Part shown: positions 1 through 9,889 of the stretch, in pieces | How positions within the stretch are numbered: the stretch's first letter is position 1 | Layout of the letters: every line of letters begins with the position of its first letter | Origin: Neocallimastix lanati (nom. inval.) | Taxonomy: Eukaryota > Neocallimastigomycota > Neocallimastigomycetes > Neocallimastigales > Neocallimastigaceae | Direction: 5' to 3' | NCBI GenBank assembly: GCA_016946835.1 | Contig: JACVTC010000012.1 | Span: forward strand, 1,233,501-1,297,500 | Length of the DNA: 64,000 bases | Notes under the pieces: model-generated | The model's database searches: none | What the model saw: the letters and a program-made list of their open reading frames with translations, nothing else | Told to the model about the DNA's origin: nothing | Made by a program: the position numbers and the translations under genes

Positions 1-189
1 TTTATATTAATATATTAAATATTTAATAAATAAATATATTATAGTATAAATTATAATATATTTAGTTTAATATGTAAAATGAAATATACTTTTTTTTAAT
101 TAATTTTTTTATGGTTAAACAATAGAAAAATCTCCAAAAGTTAAAATTTTTTTTTATAGTTTTTTTTTTAATTTATTTTTCTTGTGTAA
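1..189. other. AT-rich sequence, no gene seen
   Basis: T/A-rich sequence at the left edge. An in-frame stop at 187-189 closes the reading frame of the downstream repeat protein, and no ATG in that frame lies before the first repeat. If the protein once had an upstream exon or signal peptide, it is lost or outside the window. Confidence 0.6.
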
Positions 190-1146
190 CCATCAACATC
201 AATTGGAAAAAAGATTTCAAAAGATAATTATGTGGCTAAATGTAATTATTCATTAAGCATTATTACAGTCTATGATAGTGAAAATAATATAGCGTATCAT
301 TATCCAGAAAAAATATATAATAGTTTATCTAAAAATGATGTAATTACCGAAAAAACAAAATTATGTACTAATGATTACTGCTGTCTAGAATTGTGGGATA
401 AAAAAGCTAATTTTATTAATCCTAATGGAGAAATTAATATATTTTACAATAATGAAAAAGGAATATCTATTGATTCCTACGGACAACTTACTTTTATTAA
501 TAATAATATTGTATTTGACTTAAAAGGTTCTGAAGGTGTATACACTGCAAAATGTAATAAAGAACTGGGTAGTATCGTTATTTACAATAAAGAAAATCAA
601 ATATTATATAAATATCCAAATCAAATATTTGAAAATTTAACCATGGATAAATCATTAGTAGTACAATCAAAATTATGTATTGATGATTATTGTAGTCTTA
701 AAATCAATAATGGCATCGTTTATTATATACAAAAGAACGGTAGTAAAACAATATTAGTTTCCAATGAAAATAAAGTTACGCTTTCATCTTACGGTCAAAT
801 ATCTTTAGTTCAAAATAAAAAATTAATTGGCAAAAAAGGTTCTAGTGATAAATACATTGCAAAATGTAATAGTGATTCAGGTATTATTAATATATATGAC
901 AGTAATAACAAAATTGCCTATTATTATCCTGATCAAAATATTAATTATTTAAGTAATAATAATGCTTTAATTGAAAATACACAGCTATGTACGGATGGTT
1001 ATTGTTGTCTTGAAATCAATAATGGCAATGTTTATTATATTCAAAAGAATGGTAGTAAAAATACAATAGGTTATAATGAAAATAAAATTACACTTTCAGC
1101 TTACGGTCAAATATCTTTAGTTAAAATAAAATATATTAATTGGTAA
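190..1146 (+). pseudogene. fragment of a tandem-repeat, Cys-containing protein (3 x 104 aa)
   Basis: Unrecognised protein made of three repeats with an exact 312-bp (104-codon) period: the triplet Ala-Lys-Cys recurs at 235, 547 and 859. Each unit shares the pattern AKCN, IYxxxNxIxYxYP, LCxDxYCxL, NGxxYYIQKNGSK, SxYGQIS. The three conserved Cys per unit (C, then C-x4-C about 45 residues later) suggest a small disulfide-bonded module, so a secreted or cell-surface protein is plausible (inference). No ATG starts the frame; it opens at 190 after a stop at 187, and the first in-frame start-like codon is a GTG at 232. At the 3' end a one-base deletion near 1120-1125 breaks the frame, because the other frame continues the repeat text (LIGKKG-like) for a few codons before a stop. 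Both ends look broken, so this is probably a pseudogene or a detached gene fragment. Confidence 0.6.
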
Positions 1147-1164
1147 AAAAGGTATGATATAATA

Positions 1165-1241
1165 AAATTAAAATTAAAATTAAAAGCGTAAAATTTTAAA
1201 ATCTTCAAAATAAATGACGTTATTATAAAAATTTTGAAATT

Positions 1242-1272
<31 letters not shown>

Positions 1273-2945
1273 CGAGGCATAAATAAAAAAAAATTATTTA
1301 ATTTAAATGATTTATAAAAAAAAAATGTATATATTTTTTCAAAGCAAACCACTTTTCCCTTTTTTTTTGTTTTTTTTTATTTTTTCATTTTTTATTTTCT
1401 TAATTTATTATAAATGCTTGTAAAATAAAATTTATTTTATAATTATGTGATATATATTCACATGATACTTATTTATACACATAGTTTTATGAATAATTAC
1501 ATAAATTTTTTATAATTACATATTTAGAGGTATAGAATTATTTTTTAAAAAGATATATATATATTATTATAAAAATAAAAAACAAAGATATATTATTTTT
1601 ACAAAAAAATTATATATATGTATTACTTTTTCACTTTAAATTTGAATTGAATATTTTTTATTTTTCTTTTTATTTTTTTTATTATCAAAATACGAACATT
1701 ATATAATAAAAGATTTAATATTTTATAAATATCATACCTACCTATTTAATTATTAAAGTAATTTATTAAAAATTATAAATTTTATTTATTTTTATTCTTT
1801 ATTTCCTTTAAATTAAAATATATTGTTATTTAATTTTCACTATTGATTATTTTATAATAATTAAGATTTTATAAAAAAATTTTTATTATTAATTGAAGTG
1901 CTCAAGTGATCCATTGATAGTAATATATATATGCTATATTTAACATATTTAATTGTTAACTTAATTCTTTTTTTCTTTTTTAAATTTAAATTTATTTATT
2001 GTTAAATTTTTTTTTATTCCTAGTAAAAATTTTAGGATAAAATTAAAAATTTTTTCTTTGTTTTCTGGTTATTATCGATAAAAAAAATAGTGTTATTATT
2101 ATAAATATTAATATTAAATTTATTATCTATTAGTTTATAATTTATATTTATATTTCTAATATGTTTTATATAATTATTTCTTTTTCTTTTTTCTTTTATT
2201 TTCATTTCTCTTTTTCAAAAATAAGTACATTATTAATTTATTTATTTATTTTATTTTTTTAATAGTTGAAATAAAAAGATATATATATTTATTTGTCTTT
2301 TATGTATTTATGTATTATTTATATTCTTATTAATTTTACTTTCTTTTTTTTATTTTTTTTTTTTTTAATTTTTTCTTTTCAATTAATAAATTAAGAATAT
2401 ATAATTTTACTTGAAATTTATTAAAATATTTTATTTACTTTATTTTGATTTTTTTTGTTTTATTATTTGTTTGTTTTTTCAAATTAAACTTTAATACCCA
2501 TGAATTCCTTTAAAAAAAGAATTTTTATTATTAAAATAATGAATTTTTTTTAATTGTTTTAATTAAATATTATTAGTATTAAAATGAAAACAATTTATTT
2601 TTTTTCTTATTTTTAATATATTTAATTATCATTATGTAATATGTATAAATAAAAATTAATAAATTTATATTTATTTCATATATATATATCAATTTTAAGA
2701 AGTACACTTTATCTCTATTTTTATGTATCATCTACTATAGTTCATTATATAATTTCTAATATAAAAATTTAAACTGTACATATTATCAGTCCTTTTTTTT
2801 GGTGGTATTTAAATACAATAACTCTTTTTGAATAAATAATATGAAATTAATATCATTTCGACATAAAGATATTTCCATGTTAAATTATTGTTAATTTAAA
2901 TATTTTCAATTTAATAATAATTAATATAATTTTTCAATAAAAAAA
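1165..2945. other. AT-rich intergenic stretch
   Basis: About 1.8 kb of almost pure A/T with a poly(T) tract near 1242-1272. I see no coding frame with protein-like composition, no RNA gene and no clear repeat unit. Confidence 0.6.
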
Positions 2946-2949
2946 AAAA

Positions 2950-3265
2950 TATAATTAATTAATAATATTAATACTTTTTTATTTTTTATTGGAAAAAAAG
3001 TAGGGAGGACTTGGTACTTATCTGGATGGTCCGGATGTCTTTTGATGGTGGTTGATGTAGAGTAGTAGGTGGGTGTCCATTAGGGTATTAAAATATATAT
3101 TTATTATAATATATATATATTTTAATAACCTAATGGACAGCCCACCTACCTACTCCACATTCACAACCATCAAAAGACTTCCGGACCATCCAAACAAGTA
3201 TCTTCCCCCCTAAATTCCTATTAAATAAGTATTAATAAAAAAAAACAATAATATTAATTAATAAA
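2950..3265. repeat. foldback (inverted-repeat) element
   Basis: A near-palindrome of about 310 bp. The left arm (about 2952-3100) and right arm (about 3115-3265) are reverse complements with scattered mismatches: GGATGGTCCGGA (3023-3034) pairs with TCCGGACCATCC (3180-3191), CTTTTGATGG pairs with CCATCAAAAG, and GTCCATTAGG pairs with CCTAATGGAC. The centre is a TA-rich loop near 3092-3120. The arms are clearly richer in GC than the flanks, and the outer AT-rich ends (TTAATTAATAATATTA and its complement) extend the stem. This is the architecture of a foldback/MITE-type non-autonomous DNA transposon or of a long-hairpin RNA source. No ORF lies inside. Confidence 0.75.
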
Positions 3266-3735
3266 AATTTTTTTATAAATAATAAATTATTAATTTAAAA
3301 ACTAACATTATAAATTTAAATATTAAATAATATAAAAATATTTACTTATAAGTATTAGAATTTCAAGTCCTAACTATTTTAAATTGTTAAATATTGATGT
3401 TATATTATAATATAAAAGTAATATTAATAAACAAAATAAGATTTAAATAATAAAAATAATTTTATTAGTTTTGATAAATAAAAAAAAGGGAAAAAATTGG
3501 TCTTTATATTTGAAAATTTATTATACAATACTAAAAATGAGAAAAAATTAAAACCTATTTATAATATATTTACAATACTATTTATTTTATAAATATTATA
3601 TATAATGAAAATTTATTTATTATTTATTTTATATACAATCAAATTTTATAAAACAAGTTTCATCCTATATAAATTAAAATGTTTGTCCTTATATTATTAA
3701 AACTTTAATCTTTTTTTTCTTCTTAATAAAACTGA

Positions 3736-3775
<40 letters not shown>

Positions 3776-3837
3776 GTTAACACACTTAAATTTATGATTA
3801 ATAAATTTTAATGTTGTTTATTTATTTTTATTTATTA

Positions 3838-3998
3838 GGAATCAAACCTCTATTCTAATGTAAATATTACAGTAAGCATTTTATGTATTTAACTACTCAT
3901 CATTTGTGCCACATTAGATTCATGTATATCACGTGCATCAATAATTATTATATACATAATTTTAGGACAGTTATCACTCCCCCTCAATCTTGATTTAT
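3838..3998 (-). mobile_element. possible copia-type 3' end (polypurine tract + LTR start) with tRNA-like boxes
   Basis: On the minus strand AAGATTGAGGGGGAG (about 3984-3998) looks like a copia polypurine tract and is followed by TGATAACTGTCC, which would be the start of an LTR. About 85-140 nt into this LTR-like sequence are a possible box A (TGATGAGTAGTTAAAT) and a good tRNA box B (GGTTTGATTCC), spaced as in a tRNA with a long variable arm. The internal region that should precede it is not recognisable. Could be a coincidental G run in an AT-rich background. Confidence 0.35.
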
Positions 3999-4239
3999 TA
4001 AAATAAATTAAGATTGGATATTAATAAAATAATTTATGTATATTATTATTGGATTAAAATGTGATCTAAATAAATATATTAAATATTCATTATTATTATT
4101 TATCATTAATGTGCACAAATGGGTTTGTCAATATTAATAATGATGATAGGATTTAAATTGTATTAAACAATTATATTTTTATCTTAAAAAAAAATCATCT
4201 ATCACAATATTAATATTAGAATGAAATATTATTTATTTA

Positions 4240-4640
4240 CTTTTCTTTCATCTTATTAATTTAAATGAATTTCAAAATTAATAAGGATTTTTGTAAATTA
4301 AAATATTATTTAATATTAATAAGGATTTTTTAATAAATTTATAATCTTATTATTTTTACTAATAAGGATTTTTGTAAATTAATCATCTTATTACTTTTAT
4401 TAATAAGGATTATTAAAATAAAATTTAATTGACTTCTTATTAAATAATGTAATAAGGTTATTTCTGTTAATATTTATAAATAGAATTTGATTTAAATTCA
4501 ATTCTTATATTGATATTTCACTAATAAGGATAAATTATTTTATTATTTTTCTTCTTATTAATGTTACATTAATAAGGATGATTTATTAAACATTTTAGAT
4601 TTATCTTATTAGTTACTTTTATCATTCTTCATATTAATAT
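4240..4640. repeat. cluster of short alternating inverted repeats (AATAAGGAT / CTTATTA)
   Basis: At least six copies of TAATAAGGAT or a close variant on the plus strand alternate with inverse copies of the TCTTATTA type over 400 bp, giving a ladder of small potential hairpins. Some units continue with TTTTTGTAAATTA (about 4281-4300 and 4366-4381). No coding sequence. Origin unknown; it may be a decayed tandem array or a non-coding part of a retroelement. Confidence 0.5.
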
Positions 4641-4659
4641 GTTTTAATTATAAGTAAAT

Positions 4660-5068
4660 AAATAAATATAATTCATTCTTAAGTATATTACAATACATTC
4701 TCACCTTTTTTTTTTTTTTTTATTTATTTTTTTTTTCTTTTTGTTTTGTTGTTTAATATCAGTAAAAATAATGGTTTATTCTTACTTCCGGAGTGTAAAT
4801 ATTTTATGGAGTTTGAGGTGTAAATCCGGCGGTGATACTAGTACCAGAGACTTGCTTACTATTATGTGATTAGAAGAATAAAATTATAAACTATTGCCAT
4901 TGCTTGCTCTGGTTGATTATAATAATCATGTTGATTATTAAACAAAATAGAGCATGCTTCGTTTTGCATTTTATTATTATTTAATTTTATATTATTTTAT
5001 ATTTATTTGTTTTATCAATTTACAATTTTAATTATAAAATGTAATTAGTTAGTCCTTCTTTTACTTTT

Positions 5069-5109
<41 letters not shown>

Positions 5110-5285
5110 TTAGGTAAATAAAACAAAATAAACAAAATAGATAAATAAATAAATATTTTGTACTTTCCTATTAGTCATCATTTTCAATTTTGATAAATAC
5201 GAATTTTAAAGATGTTTTATATATATGTTCTCGTACTAGCTAATGTTTATATTCTGATTTTATTATTTGTTAATATATAATATTC
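4660..5285. other. intergenic, with a more GC-rich block at 4785-4975
   Basis: Mostly A/T with a long poly(T) at about 5071-5107. The block 4785-4975 has normal base composition and a short inverted repeat around 4905-4960 (GAGCATGC and TTGCTCTGG elements), so it is probably part of an unrecognised mobile element. No open frame of useful length. Confidence 0.4.
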
Positions 5286-5786
5286 ATGAAAACAGAAAAT
5301 GGAAAAGTTATTTGTATAATCAGATTATATGTTGATGATATGGTCATCACAGGGAATAACAACGAAATTAAAAATATTACTTTAATTATAAAAGGAAAAT
5401 TTAAAATTTCAAAATCTGAACCAATAAATTTTATTTTAGGAATTAAAGTGGTAAACATTAATAATACATATATTATATCACAAGAAGGCTTTATTAACAA
5501 TATACTGGAAAGGTTTAATATCAAACACACCAGGAAAACATACACTCCTTGTATGAACGATAATATTAAAGATGAAAATACCAAACCGTTTGATAAGACC
5601 GTATATAAAAGTGCAATAGGTATGCTGATCTACTTATCAAAGTGTACTAAACCAGACATATCATTTGCAGTACATAAAGCCGCAAGAAATTCCGAAAATC
5701 CAACTGTTTCAGATTGGATTAAGATAACACATATTTTAAAATATATTAATACAACTAAAGATTATAAAATACATTATAACGGATGA
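5286..5786 (+). pseudogene. copia-type reverse transcriptase fragment
   Basis: Fragment of a Ty1/copia polyprotein covering the end of the reverse transcriptase domain. The frame contains the catalytic motif YVDDMVITG (residues 16-24, coded about 5331-5357), followed by the copia connection region: ILGIKV, ISQEGFINNILERFNI and the family-typical KPDISFAVHKAAR. It begins close to the active-site motif, so the N-terminal half of RT, integrase, protease and gag are missing, and it stops just where RNase H should begin. At its 3' end it abuts, and overlaps by about 30 bp, the end of an opposite-strand Ty3-like polyprotein frame. The junction near 5785 is therefore a breakpoint between two unrelated elements. 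Non-functional relic. Confidence 0.85.
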
Positions 5787-6835
5787 CTGAATTAATAGAA
5801 GCGACAAATTTATTAAAATTAATATTTCTGAATTTATTTGGTCTTTCTACAGAAAGATTCTTAGAATAAATTACGATAGAATTATCTTCTAAAGGTCTTT
5901 TATTATTTTTGTTAAGAATAACTGAGATATTGTTGTTTGGATTATAATCAAAATTAAAATTTTTGAATTTATTTAACTTAAAATTAATATTATTAATTAT
6001 CTTTTTAAGTTTTAATATATCTTGTGGAACATTTACATTTTTGTAAATAATTAATTCCTTCCTTTTACCCTTTGGATTTAAATTAAAATGTGTTTTGTTT
6101 ACATTTGGAGAAGAAGTAAAGTCCACTTTATCGTTGAGTATATTATCAGTATATTCTTTTGAATTGTTATTTGAATTGGAATTAATTTTTGACTCATTTT
6201 CTATATGCACCAATTTACTGTCTGATATAATATCTGTATATTGTTTTTCTTCATTATTATTACTATTGTTCAAACTATTGTCAATTAAATTTTTATTAAC
6301 TTTAACCTTATTATTAATTGAATTTTCAACTTTATTATTAAAATTTGAATTTTCTTTAGTTTCTATATTTGGAAGGTTAGGGTTATCATTTTGTGAAACA
6401 TTCAGTTTTTCATGAAAAATTTTTGAACTTAAATTATTATTATTTTTATCATTATTATTTTTATCATTATTTTCAATTTTTTGTTCAAAATCATTAAAAT
6501 TTTTATTATTATTAAAAATTTTTTCATCATCTATAATATCAAAAAATTCATCACTGTCATCATTTTCTACATGATCCTCAATAGTTTTGTTTATTTCTTC
6601 ATTATTACTTGCAATATTTTTCGTGTTTTTACGTGTATTTTTTAAACGTATATTCAGAATCTTCAGTATTTTCTTTAGGGTTATTAATATTTTTATTGTA
6701 ATTTTTAATGTTAATTTCGACCACTAAATCTTTCGAATTTTGAAATACTATATCTGTACCTTTGTCAGTATTATTTATTGAATTTTCTTGACCTAAGTCT
6801 TGGTAGTAGTATGCCTTGAGCGTACCCAATTTCAT
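5755..6835 (-). pseudogene. Asn-rich low-complexity part of a retroelement polyprotein
   Basis: Read on the minus strand this is one long low-complexity coding stretch in two frames: 6835 down to about 6650, then, after a one-base shift in an A-rich run, open from about 6650 to 5755 (about 298 codons). Composition is Asn, Asp, Glu, Lys and Ser rich, with poly-Asn tracts. It lies directly downstream, on the same strand, of the gag fragment with a CCHC knuckle (6855-7370), so it is most likely the continuation of that polyprotein. No protease or polymerase motif is visible. It runs into the copia RT fragment at 5786, which truncates it. The low complexity makes a functional call impossible. Confidence 0.5.
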
Positions 6836-6854
6836 TCTGTTAGCTTTACTGAAA

Positions 6855-7370
6855 TTAAAGTCGAAAGGATTGTTGAAATTTAGGCTCGGAATCCACTCTA
6901 GAAACTAGTTTTTTGGAACTAAGGGGCAAATTGGACATCATATGGTCTTCAACTCCACAGTATATGCACAAACCTTTGTCGCGTCTTCTTTGTTTTTCTT
7001 CGGTGGACAATGGGCCACGTCGTTTGTTAACTTGTTCTTCATGTTTATTCTTTTTAACAAAAGGATTTGTTTCCTCGTTTTGCATCTTGCGTACGAACGG
7101 ATTATAGATCGATGCACCATGGTAGCCTTTATGAACTTGATATTTCCTCCGAAGATTAGAATCAATGATCATGGCCATATGAAAAGCGGAAAGAAGTGTC
7201 CTAGCTTTGTCTCCACGCATTAGTAGTTCACACTTTACTTCATCATGAAGGCTATCAATGTATGAAAACATGTATGCGATTTTGTGGGAGTCCGAGCTGA
7301 ACAAAATACTTATTAATTGGAAGTTCGATTCGCCATGTTGTATGAACCCTTCCAGGTCGAGGCTATTGTA
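6855..7370 (-). pseudogene. Ty3-type gag fragment with degenerate zinc knuckle
   Basis: Minus-strand gag nucleocapsid region. The frame extends upstream of the first Met (7304) to about 7370 and reads LEGFIQHGESNF, then FSSDSHKIAYMFSYI, which matches the Retrotrans_gag pattern seen in the intact element at 10807 (LKGFLAYV, DPLKVAYTITLL). It ends with EEKQRRRDKGLCIYCGVEDHMMSNL, close to the intact element's zinc-knuckle context (EERARRIKEGLCLYCGQSGHKLINC). The knuckle keeps C-x2-C-x4-H, but the fourth ligand (Cys) is replaced by Leu. Related to, but diverged from, the intact chromovirus; orientation opposite. Confidence 0.75.
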
Positions 7371-7371
7371 A

Positions 7372-7980
7372 AGATATGATCAATATCTTTAGTACATTAA
7401 TTAATTTAATTTGTACACTAAACTATTTAATGTAATTCACATTTACAAAGTAATACTAATACATTAAATTATATAAAATATATTAATTTATGTAATGAAT
7501 TGATTTATATAAATTAATTTCTAAAAAACTTAAAATTTAATAATAAAATATTATAATAATTTTAGCTTAGTTTAATAATAATAAAATTAAATAGTAAATA
7601 TATAATTAATAGTAATAATAATAAACGAATAATAAATAAATAATAAATAAGCACTTATTCAATTTGAGTCGAAACAAATTGAATACAAAGTTTATTGGAT
7701 TAGTTTTAGTTATTTTATAACTTTATATTTAATTTTAGATTAGTTTTTGTTTATTTTATATTAAATATATGTTTAAAAAATAGAAATAGTATATTATAAT
7801 GTATTTAAGAAAAAATATAAATACATGTAAAATTATTTTATTTTAAAAAAAAAATGTAGTTGTTATTAACTATTTTACAGTTAATAACGAATAAAAGATT
7901 TTTTTAATAAAGAGATAATAATAAAAAGAAGTGTTTTAATAAAACTAATTTAATTGCGCAATTTTATTAATTGTAATGAA
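7372..7980 (-). repeat. LTR-like repeat upstream of the minus-strand gag, related to 19280-19810
   Basis: The reverse complement of this stretch resembles the plus strand at 19280-19810. Shared blocks include TTAATACATTAAATAGTTTAA, the terminal TTTGTAAAGAT and TTATTAACTGTAAAATAGTTAATA. Its position just upstream of the minus-strand gag (6855-7370) is where a 5' LTR would sit. Boundaries are not precise and there is no clear target duplication. Confidence 0.45.
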
Positions 7981-7982
7981 TC

Positions 7983-8667
7983 CTAAAATGCTATGGTTCG
8001 GGTTTTATTAGAAAATTTATTAATTATTTATTTTTAATATTTTTCTGTCTACATTTTAATTATTGAAAAACTTCACTTATTTATACTTTTTGAAAAAAAT
8101 AAATATGTAAAGCCTTTCTACATTTTATTATCATATTTAAAAAAAAAATAATTTACTATTACTAATTGCTTCAAATTATATATTAATTTAAATTAACTAA
8201 TTCATAAGTATTTGTATTTTAATAAATTTTGTTTATATAATTTTATATTATTTTTCATATACTAAAACTAAATTATTTAATATATACGAAAAGTAACAAA
8301 CAAAATTTTAAAAGATTTTACAAAACAATAAAGTTATTTTAATCAGGAATGTTAATATAATATTCTTATATTTTATATAAAATAAATTTAAAAGCTATAA
8401 TATATTTAATATTTATTATTAATCAATTAAGATTTGATTTTATTTGTGGGGAATAAAAATATTAAATAATCAAAATTTAAAAATAAAATAAAATACTAAA
8501 AAGAATACAATTTTAATATTGATACAATATAATAATAATATAATAATATATTTGAAAATAAAAATAAAATATTAATATTGATAATAAACACTTTAATAAA
8601 ATAATAATATTTAAGGTTAAATTATAGATATTGATATTAATAATAAAAATATAGAATTATTGATAAT
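7983..8667 (+). repeat. left part of a 0.9-kb repeat interrupted by the Ty3 insertion
   Basis: The reverse complement of 36060-36811 matches this stretch along its length: the start ATGCTATGGTTCGGG pairs with ATGCTAAGGTTCGTGG; shared blocks include CTACATTTTAATTATTGAAAAACTTCAC, GGATTTGATTTTGTTTGTGGGGAA-like sequence and TAGATATTGATATTAATAAT. The repeat breaks at the target duplication ATAAT (8663-8667) and resumes at 15789. No ORF. Description of the intact relative is at 35871-36811. Confidence 0.75.
8663..8667. other. target-site duplication, left copy (ATAAT)
   Basis: ATAAT here is repeated at 15789-15793, directly outside the two LTRs. The uninterrupted relative of the target on the other strand (around 36051-36069) carries a single ATAAT between the same flanks (GAATTATTG and ATTTTAATAAC). 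Five bp is the usual size for Ty3 elements. Confidence 0.9.
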
Positions 8668-9310
8668 TATAACAGAATTAATAATTACAATTATTTTATT
8701 ATTTTAATATTTAGTATTATTTTTCAATAAAGTTTTAAAACAAATAATTAAATTTAAAAAATATTATTTCTGGTATAGTTGTTAGTAACTAATACCATGA
8801 ATCAAACTACTTAGGGTTCGATTCACATTTATTATTATTTTATAGTTTTATTCTAAAAAATATCTAGAAGATTCTTTATAGTTCAAGAAATTACTAGAAT
8901 TTCTTGATAATTCTTGTGTTTAATTAATTAAAATTTATTCTATTAAATTCTTAATTCTATTGTTTTCTATTTTTTCTAAATTTTTCGATTTTTAAGAACT
9001 TTTTAGAAACTTTTATTTTTATTTTTTAATAACTTTAACTTTTGAAAAAAATATAAATATGAGTAAAATTCTTATTAACAAATATTCTTTTCTTTGTGTT
9101 TTTTATTTTAATTTTGTTTAGTTAATAAAACTTAATTTTTTAATAAAACTTTTTTTAATATTAATACTATATCAACCCTTGCGGCTTATAGTATTATAAT
9201 AAATATAATTAATAAAATAATTATAATAAAAGAAAAAAAAAATAAATAAAAAATAAAATAATTTTTGTTTTTTTTGAGTGTTATTATATTTATTATAATA
9301 TTTTGTTATA
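8668..9310 (+). repeat. 5' LTR of the chromovirus
   Basis: 643 bp, matching 15146-15788 base for base as far as I can read. It begins TATAACAGAATTAATAATTA and ends ATTTTGTTATA. A TATA-like ATATAAATATGAG lies at about 9050-9062, likely the U3 core promoter, followed by a T-rich stretch with AATAAA signals. At 8771-8824 there is a tRNA-like internal promoter: box A TGGTATAGTTGTTAG and box B GGTTCGATTC at tRNA spacing (see findings). Confidence 0.93.
8771..8825 (+). promoter_or_regulatory. tRNA(His)-like box A / box B inside the LTR
   Basis: Box A-like TGGTATAGTTGTTAG starts at 8771 and box B-like GGTTCGATTC at 8815, 44 nt apart as in class I tRNAs. The text resembles the eukaryotic tRNA-His core (CGTATAGTGGTTAGTA ... 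GGTTCGAATC), and ATG falls at the anticodon position. The stems are not maintained, so it is not a working tRNA. The same pair is present in the 3' LTR (15249-15303) and, diverged, in another LTR at 15973-16024. Confidence 0.45.
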
Positions 9311-9819
9311 ATAAAAAACACCCAAGATTTAGACGCCGTGCCTTGATATATCTATCCTTTTGTTTGGTTTGAAGCTTTCTTTTGGAATTAGTGTCTACTG
9401 CCTTTTTATTTTCTTTTTGGACTTTTTTTTTTTTGAATCTCTCGGATTTTCTGTTTCCTTTGTTTTTGGTTTCTGTTTGGCTACTTATCTTATTGGTTTC
9501 AGGTTTCCACTTTTGGTTAGATTCTTTCTGTTTGCCTTGGATTTCTTATTTTTGGTCTTGGTTTCTGTTTCCATTGGTTTCAGATTTCTTAGTTTTGGAC
9601 TTGGTTTTTGTTTCCATTGGTTTCGGGTTTCTGATTCTTGGTTTCTACTTTTGGACAAAATCTCTTCTTCTCTTAGTCTCTGATATCTTCTTTGGGTTCA
9701 GCCTTGCTTCTTGAATCTACTTTTTTTTTCTTTAAAAAATAAAATTCTCGGTTTTTGGTATTAATAGCAAACTCACAATAATACCAAAATCTATCTAGGC
9801 GAAAAAAAAAATTTTTTGA

Positions 9820-9863
<44 letters not shown>

Positions 9864-9889
9864 TAACAATTTTCAAAAAGTAAAAAAAA
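9311..9889 (+). other. leader of the retrotransposon, T/G-rich imperfect repeats
   Basis: Internal leader between the 5' LTR and the captured gene. 9330-9350 (AGACGCCGTGCCTTG) is GC-rich. 9360-9715 is a strongly pyrimidine-skewed tract of imperfect repeats of the type TTGGTTTCTGTTTCCATTGG; the frames open here come from that repeat and encode only Phe/Leu/Ser-rich text. 9822-9860 is a poly(A) run. No primer binding site was recognised. Confidence 0.5.

Noticed and set aside
1107-1352. 81-aa minus-strand frame
   Set aside because: Built on poly(T)/poly(A) and AT-rich intergenic sequence; Lys/Phe homopolymeric composition.
6095-6415. 106-aa plus-strand frame rich in Leu, Ser, Phe
   Set aside because: Antisense of the Asn/Lys/Glu-rich retroelement frame on the minus strand.
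8771-8825. Functional tRNA gene
   Set aside because: Only box A, box B and the anticodon position fit; the anticodon, T and acceptor stems are not paired.
9360-9876. Plus-strand frames of 107 and 110 aa and a minus-strand frame of 67 aa
   Set aside because: They come from T/G-rich imperfect repeats and a poly(A) tract in the retrotransposon leader; two frames overlap fully and neither resembles a protein.
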